DNA of 64,000 nucleotides from Marchantia polymorpha subsp. ruderalis (taxonomy: Eukaryota; Streptophyta; Marchantiopsida; Marchantiales; Marchantiaceae). The stretch lies in NCBI GenBank assembly GCA_037833965.1, contig AP031352.1, forward strand, positions 12,194,501-12,258,500, given 5' to 3'. Below the pieces are notes generated by a model. The model saw only the letters and a list, made by a program, of their open reading frames with translations, ran no database searches and was not told the DNA's origin. The translations under genes and the position numbers were made by a program. This document shows positions 1 through 13,585 of the stretch, one piece after another. Numbering within the stretch: the stretch's first letter is position 1; every line of letters begins with the position of its first letter.

Positions 1-3000
1 AATGGATTTTAGTAATGTCCACCGGGCGAGGACAGGATTAGGCATCATGTACCTCCAAGAACCTCCTCAGAATAGAGTAGGCGCTGATTGGCGCATCAGT
101 GATCCCCTGTACATGTACTGTACTGTGAAGCAACTAACTGCTCACTTGTTTGTTTGTTCATTAAACAAGAAAGTGAGGAGGGCGGGAGAATTTGTTGAGA
201 CTCATTTGAAACTTGTACGCTTGCTATTTGGAGTTTGTAGTTTGGACGAAGGCAACTTGAGTTCTTGTGCGCCATTTTCCGAAATATAGGACAACTGTGC
301 CGTGGTTTGCCTTGCAGGAATTCAAGAGACATCTTCTGAGATTCTTTCGAAGGAAAGAACCTCAGACCAAGATGCTTGTTGCATTCCTGCTGTTCATGTG
401 GCAAGGTTGATTGGAATTTCGAACCAAGAAAAGGGAATTTTTTTCCCTTTTAATATTCAAGAGAGAAGGAGAGAGTCTCGATCATGTCTTGTTTGACGAA
501 GGAGTCAGCGGGAAGAAGGATGGGTTTAGGGTTCAATGTGAGGGATTAGGCGCCAAGAAGAGAAGGAGATGGAGCCATTCGTCGTCGCACTTTTCCCTTT
601 CTCTTACGCCTTTACACGCGTTCATTTCCTTGTGGTAGTTAGTAAATATATTTCTGATGTGATGTATTCACCTGATCACCTGGACAACTGATCTGGAAGG
701 CCCATGTCGAACGGCGTGCCAGATTGGGTCCAACTTTCAGACATGAGCAGTTGGTTCTACAAATTAGTCATAGATACATATTGGAAACCAGGGGAGAGAT
801 TAGCATCTTTGTTGTGTACGTCCCAAATCTGTCTTTTTATGTGTTGATATTGCTTTATCAATGTACTAACTTCCTTTTACAAATGTCACTCCCATCTATG
901 TCGTTGCCATGCGTCCTTTGGCTCGAGCCGGAAGCTACTCTGTAAAAATTGAACGCAAATTATCGAGCATGAGAGCAGATTTGGCTCATGTTCTTCAAGT
1001 TTGATGTTGGAATGTTCAAAGTTAAGGTCCCGTTATAGAAACCTCAATAAGAACGACGTTTAAAGCTTGGCACCGAGCAAGGAAGGCTTCAGGTGCGAGG
1101 GATGAAAGCATCTCGGTTTTTCTAGTAGAATGTGGACAAAATTATTTTATCCAGGAAATCTGTAACTGGAGCATAAGAATTGGGCCAGCTTTCTCGGTCA
1201 TGGAGCTGGAATATTAGCATGGAATCAGAGAGCTGAACAAAGAGTTGATACTTAGCACACAATCCAGTCTGAACGTAAGCTTTACGTCAGTGCCATGCAT
1301 TTAGTTCCTGCTTCACAGTTGCATAGAAATTGAATAATCGAACTATTCCACGCAGTTATCTGACACACAAATGGCGAAGAACTGTTTCTCGCATGCAACA
1401 AACTCTCCCTGTCAATGCTCAAGCCGTAAGCAACTGCAAGGATCTAAATGGAAAATGCTAAAGGTGCAACGAAGATGATAATGGCAAGGATTGCAGGTAC
1501 ACTCGAAGATCCCATCATGTTAATATATAGTGGCTAACAGTGTTTGAGTCAGGGTGAATTCCCGGTGAGAAGAAGTGAACTAGGAGGGGCAAATCGTGCG
1601 TCATATGTTCCATCCAGTCAGGTTGGTGGACCCCGTGGGATCCATGCAACGTAGAATGTTGCTTGTAAAGTGAGGGCTAGTGAGTGCCGAACACAGTTCC
1701 AGAATCCAGTACGGTTGCACGGTAGGATATCCCTCGGCGACAACACTGGAGGAGAAGAGCAACGCCTCAAAGGAAGCATCTGTATGTATTCAAATATCAT
1801 TCTGAGGCATCTGGCTCCCCTTGTACATAATTCTGTAAGTTGGAAGATCTCAGACAATTTCCTGATCATATTCTAGCATTTGTACTGCTCTGGACCAGTC
1901 TATAATTCGGTGACACTTTTTGAGGCAAGTACAACTAGTGAGTCAATTATACAGTTCTGCTAGTCCGTTTCCCAGTTACAGGCAGTCTCCAACTCCTTGC
2001 GATGTCCTCGTACTTCATCAACCAGAGACTTCACATTGGTGGATGTGTCTGTCTGCTACGCTGGAGGCTACATATCCTACTAAGCCACGCCATGTGTAAC
2101 AGACGGATCTTTCTTATCAAACCTCAAGGTTCTCAATGATTCATCACTTCGACAGCTAGCCATGCAGTCTTTTGAAAACGAACGTACGTTGTTGTTGCCT
2201 CTGAGCTGACCGTGGCGCATGTTCAGTAATTTGGCGGAAAACAAGCTGAGCGACATGCACACGACAACTTCAACCCACCTCGTTTCAGCTTCTGCAGTTG
2301 AAGAGACGAGGGATAAGATATTAAAACATTCCAATTCAAGAATAGACGGAAGCATATCTGGGAGACTAATGTATGCTTGATATGTATGCTTGGTTCCAGT
2401 ATGGACCTCAAGTCGATTCTATCGATAAAGTCGTGCTTTCCATAGTTTGAGTCCGCTTCGCTGCCATCCAAAATATTGGCTCCTTCCCATTCGTTCACCT
2501 GCCTAAAACTGCTACTTTCATATATTAAATGTTGTTACCAGTACGGTAGATATGCGTGAACTACGTAGCAGAATCGAGTGTTGATCAAATCATAACATGA
2601 AGGTTCGATTCGACTCTCCTTTTGGTGACATCACTAACTGTGCACAGAATCGAGTGTTGACCAAATCAAAACATGAAGGTTCGATTCGACTCTCCTTTTG
2701 GTGACATCACTAACTGTGCACGGTTCGTGAAATTGATAAGTAGCACAAGCCAATCATAGAGGTTCCACACAGGCGTCAGACATCCACGGCTGCGAGGTGA
2801 GGGTAGGAGAAGGGCACGCACATGTACAGATAATCTGTCGGGTGAGACAGTCAATGTTCCATTGAAATGGATCCCTTGATGCTTACATCCTTATGTTCTT
2901 GCTCTACAGGTGCATGAAGGGATAATTGTGGTACAAACTTCTAACTTACTTTTGATACATACCCTCTGTTTAAAGAGCAGGGTGAAAGCTGAGCGAAAGT

Positions 3001-3087
3001 GACCTCGTGAGACTGCACATGGTCAAATGTGTTCATGCACTTTCTGTACAAGAAATTGATGTGTTGTGTTGGGTAAGCCAGCAGTAA
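1..3087. other. Intergenic, no recognised gene
   Basis: Only short, unrelated open frames occur on both strands and none resembles a known family. Base composition is mixed. It holds the 76-bp tandem duplication at 2569-2720, and its right end should include the 3' UTR of the ARM-TPR gene that ends at 3088 on the minus strand. The left edge could carry the leader of a gene outside the window; nothing in the sequence decides this. Confidence 0.5.
2569..2720. repeat. 76-bp direct tandem duplication (2 copies)
   Basis: Copy 1 is 2569-2644 and copy 2 is 2645-2720, directly abutting. They differ at only two positions by eye, so the duplication is recent. No coding frame runs through it. Confidence 0.93.
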
Positions 3088-6000
3088 TCAGTATGAATTC
3101 TGATAATTGGGGCCAAGAATATCCTGTAGGGTGATCCCTTTGAAAACTATACCAGCCTTTAGTCGCAGGAGTTTATCAGGGTCCTTACTCTCCCACGCTT
3201 CTCCATCCTCACTGCCAGCCTCGTAGTCGTCTTCTTTATTATCCGAGTCACTGTCACTCGCAGTTTCCCACTCTGAATCTTCATCGTCTTCTTCCCGGAA
3301 GTCGTCATAGTCGTTCTCGTGCTGAATTCCTCCGTGCTTCAATGCAGCTCCTTTAAATAGCCAAGAGGCTTGCATTTGCTTCTTTACGAGCTTTTCCACG
3401 TACTCAGGAACTCGATTTTGCTTCAACTCGACGTCACCTTCCGGAGCTTGCGAGCACTCATTGATAAACATGATTGCATCTAAAAGGCTTTCTTTGGCCA
3501 GACCCAATATTTTGTAAGCTTGGGCTCTCCTCCACAAGCTCTTCCCATGCCGGTTGACAGGGTTGTGCAGACACAATGCCCTGGTGGTGTCGCTTATGGC
3601 TTCCTTCGGACTTCGGAGCATCAAGTGACACTGTGCTCTGTTGCTATGCAAGACTACTCTCTCCTTCTTCGCTCTGAGTGGGCACAGAGCCAAGGCTTCG
3701 GAGTATTTCAGAGCAGCACCTTGAATATCTCCAGAAGAAAATCTTGCGTTGCCTTCCAACTTCACCACCAACGCTGCCGCTTGTTTGATTTGCAGATCTT
3801 CTTTAGGAACATTTTTCTCCCACTTCATTTTCTTCCGAAAAGCTGCGAGGCTGTCGAGCAGACTTCTTGTCTCTGATGACATTTTAGACGCGACTTCTGG
3901 TGAAGGAAAAGGATTGTAGTCTTGTAAGAGCACGGACGTTATAAATTCACCCACACGCTTGTGATCACCCAGGCACGGTAACTCCACGAGGTCCACGAGC
4001 GCGGTGGCTGCTTTATCAAGTACCTGCCAGGAAACATTACCAGCAGAGAACGACGTCAGCTGGGCCTTTTTCAGAGATGCTCACCATGGGATCCGTACTC
4101 TTGCTCATAAAACCTTCAGAAAGATGCAATCGTCTCCGATGCTGATGTTCCACGGATTTAAGTTTGGTCTGGGCTCGAGAGTTTTGTGACGTTGGACGGA
4201 GGAGGTAGTGTGAGAATGAGGTCAATTCGACCGCCATACCCACCATACAGCGCATGATCGTACCCTAAGGGACACGATCATGGTGGTAATGTTACCTTTA
4301 TGAAAAACTCAACAAATCAGTCCCTCTAAGGGCTAGTCACAATATCAGCTTAATTCAAAGTCCCAGGGTGAGGTGCTCGTGGAGGCCCAGGTATCATTCA
4401 GTTCGTCTTTTCCTGAGCGGTCGAGAGATCGTCCAAGAACCAGATCTTTCCTCGAGAGAGAACTACAATAAGATCATTTGTTACACAAAAGGCAGACTAT
4501 CCACCAGTCGAATTTTGCGCGACCAGGAAGGATGCTTAGGCTGTAGACTGGCAGCAGTTGGACTCTTATGGAGTTATGTCAACCGGCAGGCGTCACTTGA
4601 CTGGGACGCGTCCTCATGATAGTTGGTATAGATAGTAATTCAGTTCACTAAGTGAAATTCAGACCAAATGATGCCACAAAAGTTCAGACCCTTTGAATCA
4701 CATCTGCCTTGTACAGCTGGTCTCCTTAAAGGAAAATGCCTAAGGGCAAGGAGGCCAGCTAATGACGTGCAGAATTAGGATCATTTTGGCGAAAGGAGAG
4801 CAGACCAGAGAAACATGAATGAAGCAGGGATTTACTGAAGGAGAGAAAAACAAGTGAGGTGTTGTAAAGAACGACCACGCAGGAACCGAACTTCTGGCAG
4901 TGACAAATCCCGAAGAAGTGCAGAAATCCGAAGGCTCATTGCATCAGGAGGACTTCGATGTGCACTAATCTCTACATGCGTGTGGAAGTGCAGGAGCTAT
5001 GATGATGGAGAAGTGGTGAAATCAAGGCACCACCAAACCACTGACATAATCGGCACCGTTGGAAACTTCTACTTTCAGTGATTCCAGTGTTAATTAGGGT
5101 GCTCACAATTGGGTTTCAGTGGCGTACCCAGCAGACCGGGCAGGCTATTGGATAGCTACAACGAGAAATGCAATGATCAGAGAGAAGAGGCTCATGACAA
5201 GCATGACGATACATGCGGGAGGAAGCGGATACGTGAGAAGTAGAGTTAATTCAAGGACTGGTGCTGGAGAAGTTGATGTGCGAGATGCATGGGAGAGCTT
5301 GGAGGAAAGTAAGAGGGGAAGGGTGTAGGGAGAGCTGCGGAGGATGAGAGGGATGCATGGAGACTGAAGGGAGAAAAGATCTAGAGGTTAATAGAAGCGA
5401 TATATCCATGTGATGGAGGCCAGAAGATGAAGAAAATGGAAGAGAAAGTATCTAATGTTCACACTAGCAGAAAAACACTGCCTGGGCAAAGCAGGAGACG
5501 ACATTCTCCAGTGTGGAGACATCAGAGATTTTCAGGTGTGTGGCGTAGTAGCGATACGGCTGATGCACAGGAGATCCAAGTTCCTACATCGGAGCCTCAC
5601 AAACGGGACAATATAATGGAGATTTAAGCAGATTCGGAGGTAGAGATTGCCCCTACGTAGAAAAAGTCGCTGAGATAGTCTCGTTAAAAAAGAGAGAAGA
5701 GAAGAACATACACACTGATCAGGCGACTGACTCGGTGGCAAGAGGCAGAATTCTGATATTACCTTGAACCGAGTATCGGTGTCTTGCAGAAGCCATATGA
5801 GGCAGTCGACCGCCATGCATTGCCAATCATCGGAGGAGCAAGCTATATTACACAGAGATTCCACCAAGCCGGGGCATTCGGCCACAGATGGTCTGCCAGC
5901 TCTTTGGTGGCAGATGGTTCTGAGGAGGCCAACACCTGCCGGGGAAGTCTCGTTCACCAGGCCTCCCCACATTCCAGGGAGTCTGGCCAAGAAGTCTTGT

Positions 6001-6731
6001 CGACATATGACGGGGAGAAATTCGGACTTGAAAGCAAAGCAGTTAATCAGCTGCAAGGACCAGCACTGCAGCTGGCTGGCCCATTCCTCTGCTTTTCTCG
6101 ATTCCATCTCGACACCACCGGTCCCTCGAGTGAGGAGATCACAGTGATAGCTTATTCTTCTGTCAACAAATTGGAGAAAATGAGTATACACAATATCAAG
6201 CGAATCCATCGCCAGCTGTATTGACAATTCCAGAATCTCGTCATGCTCTGCAACATACGGAAATGTACTATCATACGTAGCCAGATGACCGAGTGCTCTC
6301 ACCGCGACCCTCTGCTCCACCCATGTCAGCCTTCCTCTGAGCAGCTCCAGCAGAGGCGATATGACCCCGGATTGCACAGCCTTTTCGGCGAACTCTTCCA
6401 CATTCATGGTGTAAGACCCTATCACGTGCGCAGCATAGTAAGGAATGTAGATATTCTGGTCCTGAGCTAGCCAGTCCCTATTGTCGATCCCTTTCCAGAT
6501 GAGCGAAGCCATGCACTCGAAGATTCCGAGCTCCAAAAACTCTGGGTCATTGGGATGCGCCATCGCCGTGTTCCACAGCCCACTGATCGCTAACACTTGG
6601 CCCTGATCATTCTGCGACGGCAGCTCTTTGAAGAACTTGGCCACGTTCGTCCGCCGCTTCACGGGATTGCTCTCTTTCATGACGCAGAAGAAGCATCCGG
6701 GAAACGGGCAATCCGAAGCCCCCTTCTCCAT
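3088..6731 (-). CDS. ARM-repeat/TPR protein (plant family), 2 exons
   Basis: Minus-strand gene with coding exons 6731-5763 (323 codons) and 4023-3088 (311 codons plus stop), about 634 aa. The 1.74-kb intron is phase 0; the donor follows TTCAAG and the acceptor ends TGGCAG. Exon 1 begins MEKGASDCPFPGCFFCVMKE and carries helical ARM-type repeats, including the stretches ISGLWNTAMAHPNDPEFLEL and YYAAHVIGSYTMNVEEFAE. Exon 2 carries a TPR block (about residues 375-510) with KLEGNARFSSGDIQGAALKY, ERVVLHSNRAQCHLML and SLWRRAQAYKILGLAKES. A very acidic region follows (DEDSEWETASDSDSD). From memory, this ARM-then-TPR order is conserved across land plants in proteins of similar length with no settled biochemical role; the repeats suggest a scaffold. 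The start is the first Met of the conserved N-terminus. The leader upstream (6907-6955) is GA-rich in the sense of transcription. Confidence 0.93.
4024..5762 (-). other. Intron 1 of the ARM-TPR gene
   Basis: GT-AG intron joining codon 323 (Lys) to Val in phase 0. Open frames inside it on the plus strand are short and resemble nothing known. No mobile element is recognised. Confidence 0.85.
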
Positions 6732-7310
6732 TGCGCGAGGCGAGCCGGCCTTCGGGCGCTTCTCACTTCTTCCGCCGCTTCAGACGAGCCGATGAATTTG
6801 CTGCTCGCACGACTCCCCATCGAATCGCACGTCGGAACTTCGAAACATCGCTTTACCTGGACACACCACCGAGCGCCACCACAACGAAGGTTCAGGGACT
6901 GCAATCACCATCTCTCTCCCTCTCTCCCTCTCTCACTCCCTCACTCTCTCCCTCTGTTTCGATTCTGTGACAATCTGGCAGCTCGAAGACGCCGAATGGC
7001 CTCACGGATGAGCTTGCCGGGTGGAAAGGCTTGCCTCCATGGCACAGAATCGATTGCAAAGCAAAACACTCGCTCCTCCTGGCGATGGACAGGGAGAATC
7101 ATCGACCAAGGGGTTACGCACGAGTGGCGTCACCGCGTAACCTAAATACGAGGACGCATGCGAGACTAGCCATAATCATCGGAATTCATGGAAGTCCTCG
7201 GGCGAGGCTGGCTGCGTGGCCTTTCTCAGACTTGATCGTGCTGCTGCTGCTGCTGCATCGGAACAGAGGTCACGACATGAGCCGCGAGCGCGACGGCTCG
7301 GCAAGAGTGT

Positions 7311-7348
7311 GGAGGGAGGGAGGGAGGGAGGGAGGGAGGGAGGGAGGG
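7311..7348. repeat. (GGGA)n microsatellite
   Basis: About nine GGGA units in a row, purine-only on the plus strand. Confidence 0.95.
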
Positions 7349-9881
7349 TGAGGAGGTGAACATCGGCCAATTTGCTCGACGAAGCGGAGCCTAGCCGAGC
7401 ATGGCCAACAATGTAGCTTAATACGCTGGGGCGGAAGTAGGCTGACGATGCGAGGGCCTCATGAACATGGACCGAGGTAGCCCCTCTCCTGCTGCTGCGG
7501 CGCTCTGACACATTTCCAGCTGTAAATGCGCATGATTTGCACCATTTTCTGACAAAGCAGGAAAATGTTGATGGCATTTTCCAACAAGAAATAGCCACAT
7601 TTGCGATCCGCGCGAGAGCTGCGCGGGACTGAGCAGGGCAGGCACCAAGACGATCCCACCGGCTTCGTCCTTCGCGACTACGACGGCGCCAGCTCGCTGA
7701 CATAGTGAGCGACAGATGAGCTGTAAATGCAAATGCTGCTGGAGAAGGCTGCTCTCTCGATCCTCCGAGCTTCCCCGAAGCATAACCACGACCTGCGTCC
7801 GAAACGATCCGCATGCTGCCGATTTGCGCAGCCTCGGACCTTAAAATCAAGATTGAGGCTTCGGCTCGCTCATCCATCGATGCCCCTAACGATTCGTGTC
7901 TCGAGCTCACGCGTGGAGGAAGAGAGCAAAAAAATACAATTTTTGAAGAAGATGGGCTGAGGCTCGTGACCGAGGTCGTCGGCCATGTCGGACAGCAGAG
8001 AGACAGAAGGCGGGGATTGATTGTCGTCCCACCAGCATCCAGAAACGGGGCGAAGTGCGGAGTGCGAAGGAATCCTTGCCATAGATTCCAGAGACCGCAG
8101 GCCGGCAATGTCCCGGACGCGTAGAGGAGATGTGAGGAGAAGCGAGCTGAGGTGAGGTGAGCTGAATGACTCACCCAGCCAGGAAGGGTGGGCAGAAGCT
8201 GCAAATGCAGAGATTTCGAGAGCGCACGGAGGTGGAGTGATGCGGCTACTCGAGCAGCCCATCTCGCTGAGGCAGTGCCTTCATCCTCGTGCTCATGGCC
8301 GCCATCGCAATCATCATCACGATCATCATCATGATCATCATCTCCTACTACTTCGAGCTGAACTGTCACGGGACTTTCTTCAGCGCGGATTGAGCTCGTA
8401 CCATTTGCGGTTCCCGGCTCCTCTCGCGTCCAGCATCGGGCAACAATGGAGGCCGAGGTCGAGTCAAAATACGAAGCAGACGCCGAGCACGGAAGGAAGT
8501 AAGGAAGGAAGAGAGAACGAAACGCAAGAGGGTGCAGAAGGTGCTACGCTTCGACGAGGGCAGCAAGGAGGCCAGGGGAGCAGGCCGAGGACGAGGAGGG
8601 GCGACGACGGGTTCGAAAGAGTGCGATATAGCTGGACGGAAGGAACGAACACGGAGAAAAGGCTGACACGGCTGGCGAGGCCTTGAACGTGCGAGCCTGC
8701 TCGCTAGCTGACACGCCCCGAGCTTTAAAGCGATGTGATGCATCCGTGACGAATACTCGAGCAACGAATACACTCACTCACTCACTCACCTGTTTTATTA
8801 CCCAACTATCGGTCTCGTAGCAGCAGCAGCAGCAGTATCGGCGATTCAGCGGCCGCAGCAGCAGCAGCAGCACCGCAGTCGTAGTGGAAGCAGCAGCAGT
8901 AGTAGTTCAGCACTTGTCTTCGCTTCTCATCATCTCCTCCTCCTCTCCACTCCTCTGCTCTGCTCTGCTCAGCTCAGCTCTCCGCGAGCTCTCTGTCAAA
9001 ACTGGTCGTCAGGGCTGCGGTCTTGTTCTTCAGTTCAGCTCCAGTCCGTGAATCTCCTGCCCCTCCTGCACCAGCACCAGCACGCATGCAGCATTTTTGT
9101 ACAGGTACGCGCAGGAGCAGGAGGAGGAGGAGGAGGAGGGGACGACGACAACGACGATGTACAAAGCGCAGCTACATACATAGGACTGGCGAGAGTGCAA
9201 AGCCTGCTCCTGCTCTTGGCTAACTTGGTAGGACGAGGCCTTCAGCAGCAGCAGGTACGATGAGCGAGCGACTCGTGCGCGCGGCGGCAACGATTTGTGT
9301 AAGCCGGTGCATCACACTGACTCGCTCCCAAACCCGGCCCCACTTGGCGCCGAGAACGCGGGCCCGCCGGTGCAGGAGAGAGCAGGTTTGTGTCCCGACC
9401 CGACATGCCCCACGGTCGTCCTCAAGCCCTCCCTCCTAACCCCTCCTTCCCTCCTCGTTAGCGGGACCCCAAGCCCAAGCGCAACGCTCTGCCTCCATTC
9501 CAGGCCCACGTACGTACGGACCGACGGGGGGCTATTCCTCTTTTTCTCTCTCTCTCTCTCTCTCTCCTTTTGGGGCTTCCGTGGGGCTGTATAACGTCTT
9601 CCCCGTCCGGGCTTATCCACCGAACAGAAACCCAGACATCCTAATCGGATGGATGGACGGACGGACGGATGGTCGACCACTTTCTCCGTCCGTCTTCCGC
9701 TCGTACTTCTCCTCTGCGTATCTGTATATGGTTGGTGGGTGTCCATCTCGCCCTCCGCAGCGTCGTATTAGTATTCGTATGAGTACCGATTACGAATCGG
9801 GATACGAGATTCGCTGGCTGCCTGCTGGACCGGCCTGTCTGCCTGCCGGCGGCGCTCGAGTGTGCTCGGTGCGTACACACT

Positions 9882-9901
9882 GGGGCTGGGGCTGGGGCTG
9901 G
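9882..9901 (+). repeat. GGGGCT repeat, partial G-quadruplex motif
   Basis: Three runs of four G spaced by CT and followed by GG, on the plus strand. Confidence 0.8.
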
Positions 9902-10633
9902 CGACTGGTGTACTGCTTATCCTTGACATTCGCCCAAAGCCGGATGATTGTCCCCTTAATCTTCGGCAAGCAGCCGCAGACAGCTGCCCCCTGCTTTAGC
10001 ACGCGACGGAATGCGATCATACGATCTCCACTTTAGCCACAGGCGTCGTAATCTAAGCCCAACAAATTCCCGCCTGCCTGCCCCGGACTCGCTCTCTAAT
10101 GATTGATAATCAAGCTCAAGGGAGAAATCGTTCTCGCGAACTTAGTCATGATGATCACTCAGCGCACAATGTGTCAGGGGCTTGAACGTTGCAAAGCGAT
10201 GACAGAAATGGAATTCTGCACCTCTTCCAACGACGACATTAGACATTCGCCCCATTAGAAACCTAAGCGCGTATCCAGTCTTTCATGTCTGGATATGAAA
10301 ATTCTTTAATGGGGCCTCGAGGTCTAATCGGAGCGAGAATCCGCGAGAGAGAATGATAGAGAGCCCGGGGTTTAAACGGCCGTCATTACTGGCTGCAGAC
10401 AGAAGCTATCACAGCCTCTTGCTATTTTCACCGGCCCAGCCATGAGCTGACGATTTTGCCCCCGTGTTCTATTATGCTGCCCAGGGCTTATTAATAACGA
10501 TGCGAACGTCTCTCTCGCGGCTCTGCAAGCGCATTGGCCACATTCCGGGCTTCGACCAAAGTGACCAGATTATGATTACTACTCTCTATCCACCTCCCAA
10601 TTTGGAAGCCCCGCTATCCCCCACCTGACGACC

Positions 10634-10646
10634 GCTATTTATAAGC
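10634..10646 (+). promoter_or_regulatory. Candidate TATA box, no gene downstream
   Basis: GCTATTTATAAGC matches the plant TATA consensus well, but no protein-coding frame follows within several kb. If used, it would start a non-coding transcript near 10665-10675. It could also be chance. Confidence 0.3.
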
Positions 10647-13585
10647 ACCTGCTCCTCAGGCAACCCCAATCTCAGCTGGAGCTCTATGCTCGCCTAACGT
10701 TCCCCTTGAGGCTGATGAGCTAGATCAGCAGTCGCAAAGATGCCGAGACAGAGTTAGGGCAACTGTGCTCATTGTACTGGGGGTACAGTACTGTGGTAAG
10801 TAGTGGGCCTCCAGAAGCCCGGTATTTATCAGTGTAGAGGTAGTTTTAAGTTCTAATATACTCCCGATTCCTGAGTTTACCTGTACGACTGGCTACAGCC
10901 CGGGCCCGAGTTTCGTCCTGGGATGGTTCCAATATGTTCCGGGACCCACATCCATTCCAGCTTCGTCGATTTTATATCTTGTCTCCAATCGTAGGGAGCC
11001 CCAGAAAAGGACGAAGATGTGGAACAATGTGCATTCTAACCCCACCGAAAACTCTTAGAACTGCACCTTGCCAACGCGTTGCATTTGGATGAAAACATAA
11101 ACGACAGGAAGTGTGGAACTAAGTTACTGTAGTCCACTAGACTGACCCGATGTTCTCAGCTGATAGTGAATGAGGTGTATAAATATGTAGAGAGATTGTA
11201 TATGAGAATTATGGAGTACATTATCCAGAGATGTTGTAGTGTAAGTGTGTAAAATGAAGTTGTTATAAGTTATAACCTTCAAGACTTACAAGGCCTCGTA
11301 ATTCTTCATCACTCATGCACATGTTGTCAAAAGGCTTTCCGATATTTAGACATCTCCGGAGGCGTCTAGACGAATGAAACAACTGCCAAATTTGTTTCAG
11401 ATGAAAGGACATATTTGTACAATATCAAAAATTTTGGACTTTAAATTCTTGAAGAAGGAATGAAACTTGTATTACATTATTATGAACATCTTTTCTAATC
11501 CTTCTAGGAATAACTAAAGTTTTTGAGTGCATAATATTTACAAGCTTTTATGTATTTCTGTCTATTGCAAGTTTAAGATAAAACAGACTTATGTAACCAT
11601 AATTAAATTTGAACGATTTTATGAGACATTCGAGGACTTTTTTGAACAGATAGGTTAAATGGCCGAGTCAGTATTCTCATAATTCTTCCTTGATCTTTGC
11701 ACTTCGATGGAGACTTAATCGCAAAACACTTGGCTGCAATTTGGGTTGAGTTCATGTCATTTTCTGCGAAGGTTAGGATTAGTTTGCAAGACGCTTGTGG
11801 ATAATCAAACGAGTAAATCCCCTCAGAATCCTCATTCCAGCGTTCCATCTCAACGCAGATAACTTATACAGGTCGCTCGGTTCTTACTTCGGAATGACAT
11901 ATGTTGTGACTTCATCCAATGGGCCTCCACAGGGTGTACTCATGGTACGAAACCAATTGGACAGTACATAAACAATAAGACATCTAGGGCTTATATTAGA
12001 ACAAGAAAAACTCAAAAGAAGTCATTGTCCTCTATGATGAGAACAGGAGGTGAGTTGAATCCAAGTGCGCTAACGTAATGTAGTGTCAGCTAGGTTTCCA
12101 GCAAAAGCACTACCTCTAACCGCTGAGCACTAGCGGAGTGGCGTAGTACCCGCGGTCAGAATCTGACCCGAGGGTAGGGTTTGGGAGCGGAGGTAGGTCA
12201 CGAGACATAAGCCCCTACAAGGGGTTGGTTGGCCTTTGTGCCGTCCGTTCCTCTGGCTCCACTAGCCCCTGTCGATCGATCTGCCACCGCAGCGCAAATC
12301 ATTTCTTAAGCCCCGGACACGAGTCGCCAAGAGCGGGTGGCAAAGAGGAAGAAGAAAGTCGAAGGGCTTGCGTCGTTCCACGAGACGGGGGTAAAGGGAG
12401 GCAGGCCTCCTGACAACGTCACCACGCTCGAGATGTCTCTAGCCCCCCGCAGCAGCGCCCTTCCTTGGCCCCTGTGCCTCGGCATGCCGAAAAAGGGCTT
12501 GGGCGAAGATCTGTGAAATATTTGCAGCAGAAGGGGGAGGGGGAGAGGGAGGGGCTCGAGCGCAAATCTCGGCGGAACTGACATGCCAAAGGCTGCGAAG
12601 TGCTTGTTGGTCGATTGCGGGGAATAAAAATAGAGACCAATATTCTGCCGCGCTTGGGGGCTCGGGGCTAGTCCGGAAGGCCCGCCCGAGGAGGCCGGGG
12701 TTAGAGATAGATAGATAGAAAGGGGCTAGCGGCTAGGCACACGCTCCGCCTAAAGCGACAGTCATAAATAGCGGTGCTTATTCAGAGGCGATGTGCAGAT
12801 CGTTCCTCGGAGCAAATATCGTCCAAAAGCTTTCAAAACTTTCGTCTTCAGCGCTGAAGTCGGTGGATTGCGCGAAGATCTGCATGCTTCCAACAGCCTG
12901 TCCGTCGCGGACTCGGTCGACAGAGCCCCCCTCTCGGACGCGAGTCGTTTCGTCCGGCAGAGTTTCGATCTCCGTGCTCCAGGTTTGGCACTCTTGTCTC
13001 CGGCCCACATTCCGCCCCAATACGACTCTCCTGGGTCCACCGGATGCTCGAGGGATGGCAAAATCAGACAGACGAGACGACCCCGCGACCTCAACCGGAT
13101 CTCTCACATCTCTCGCTCGCTTCTTTCCTCCGGCTCTAGCTCTAGCTTGTCACACATACCGACCTATGAATACGTGACCGCCTCGAGTACAAGGGAAAAG
13201 TTCCGCATACGACGACAGCCGCCCATAAAGCTGGTCGTGTAGAATCATATGAATGTTGCTGATTCCGGGGGGTCCTTTGGCTCGTTTCCACCCCCAAAGC
13301 CCCCGCTCTCACGTCTGTCTGTTTGACTGCGACTGCGATGGGGGCAGACCGTGAACGCGGTTGTCTCCCGAGGCCATCGGGGCTCCAAAGGGGACCCCAA
13401 GACGCAAGAAGGAGAGTGGACCATGAGCTCAGATTTCTCTCGCGTTCTCCCCCCTCGTGGATCGTGGATGAGGTGGGACGCACTGGGCTTGGGGGCAATC
13501 CTCTGCGGGGGGTAAGGTCAGTAGCCCCGTCGTCAGCTACGTTCGTTCGTACGTAGTTTTTATACTATATAATCTACTAATTATT

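Larger units (their letters stand above)
6732..10600. other. GC-rich intergenic DNA with many microsatellites
   Basis: The first part is the promoter and leader of the ARM-TPR gene. Beyond it lie simple repeats: a CT-rich tract at 6907-6955, (GGGA)n at 7311-7348, CAT-rich runs around 8309-8343, CAG runs near 8820-8880, GGA runs near 9118-9138, a TC run near 9545-9568, and a GGGGCT repeat at 9882-9901. A 397-codon minus frame (8369-7176) exists but reads through these repeats and has no domain, so it is not called. No gene recognised. Confidence 0.6.

Noticed and set aside
2600-2720. GGTTCGATTC resembling a tRNA T-loop, twice
   Set aside because: The flanking bases do not pair as a T stem and no acceptor, D or anticodon arm is found; the repeat is only the 76-bp duplication.
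5764-6224. Plus-strand frames of 127 and 146 codons
   Set aside because: Antisense shadows of the ARM-TPR exon 1.
7176-8369. 397-codon minus-strand open frame
   Set aside because: It runs through (GGGA)n and CAT microsatellites, has biased low-complexity composition and no domain; other long frames overlap it on both strands, as expected for GC-rich DNA.
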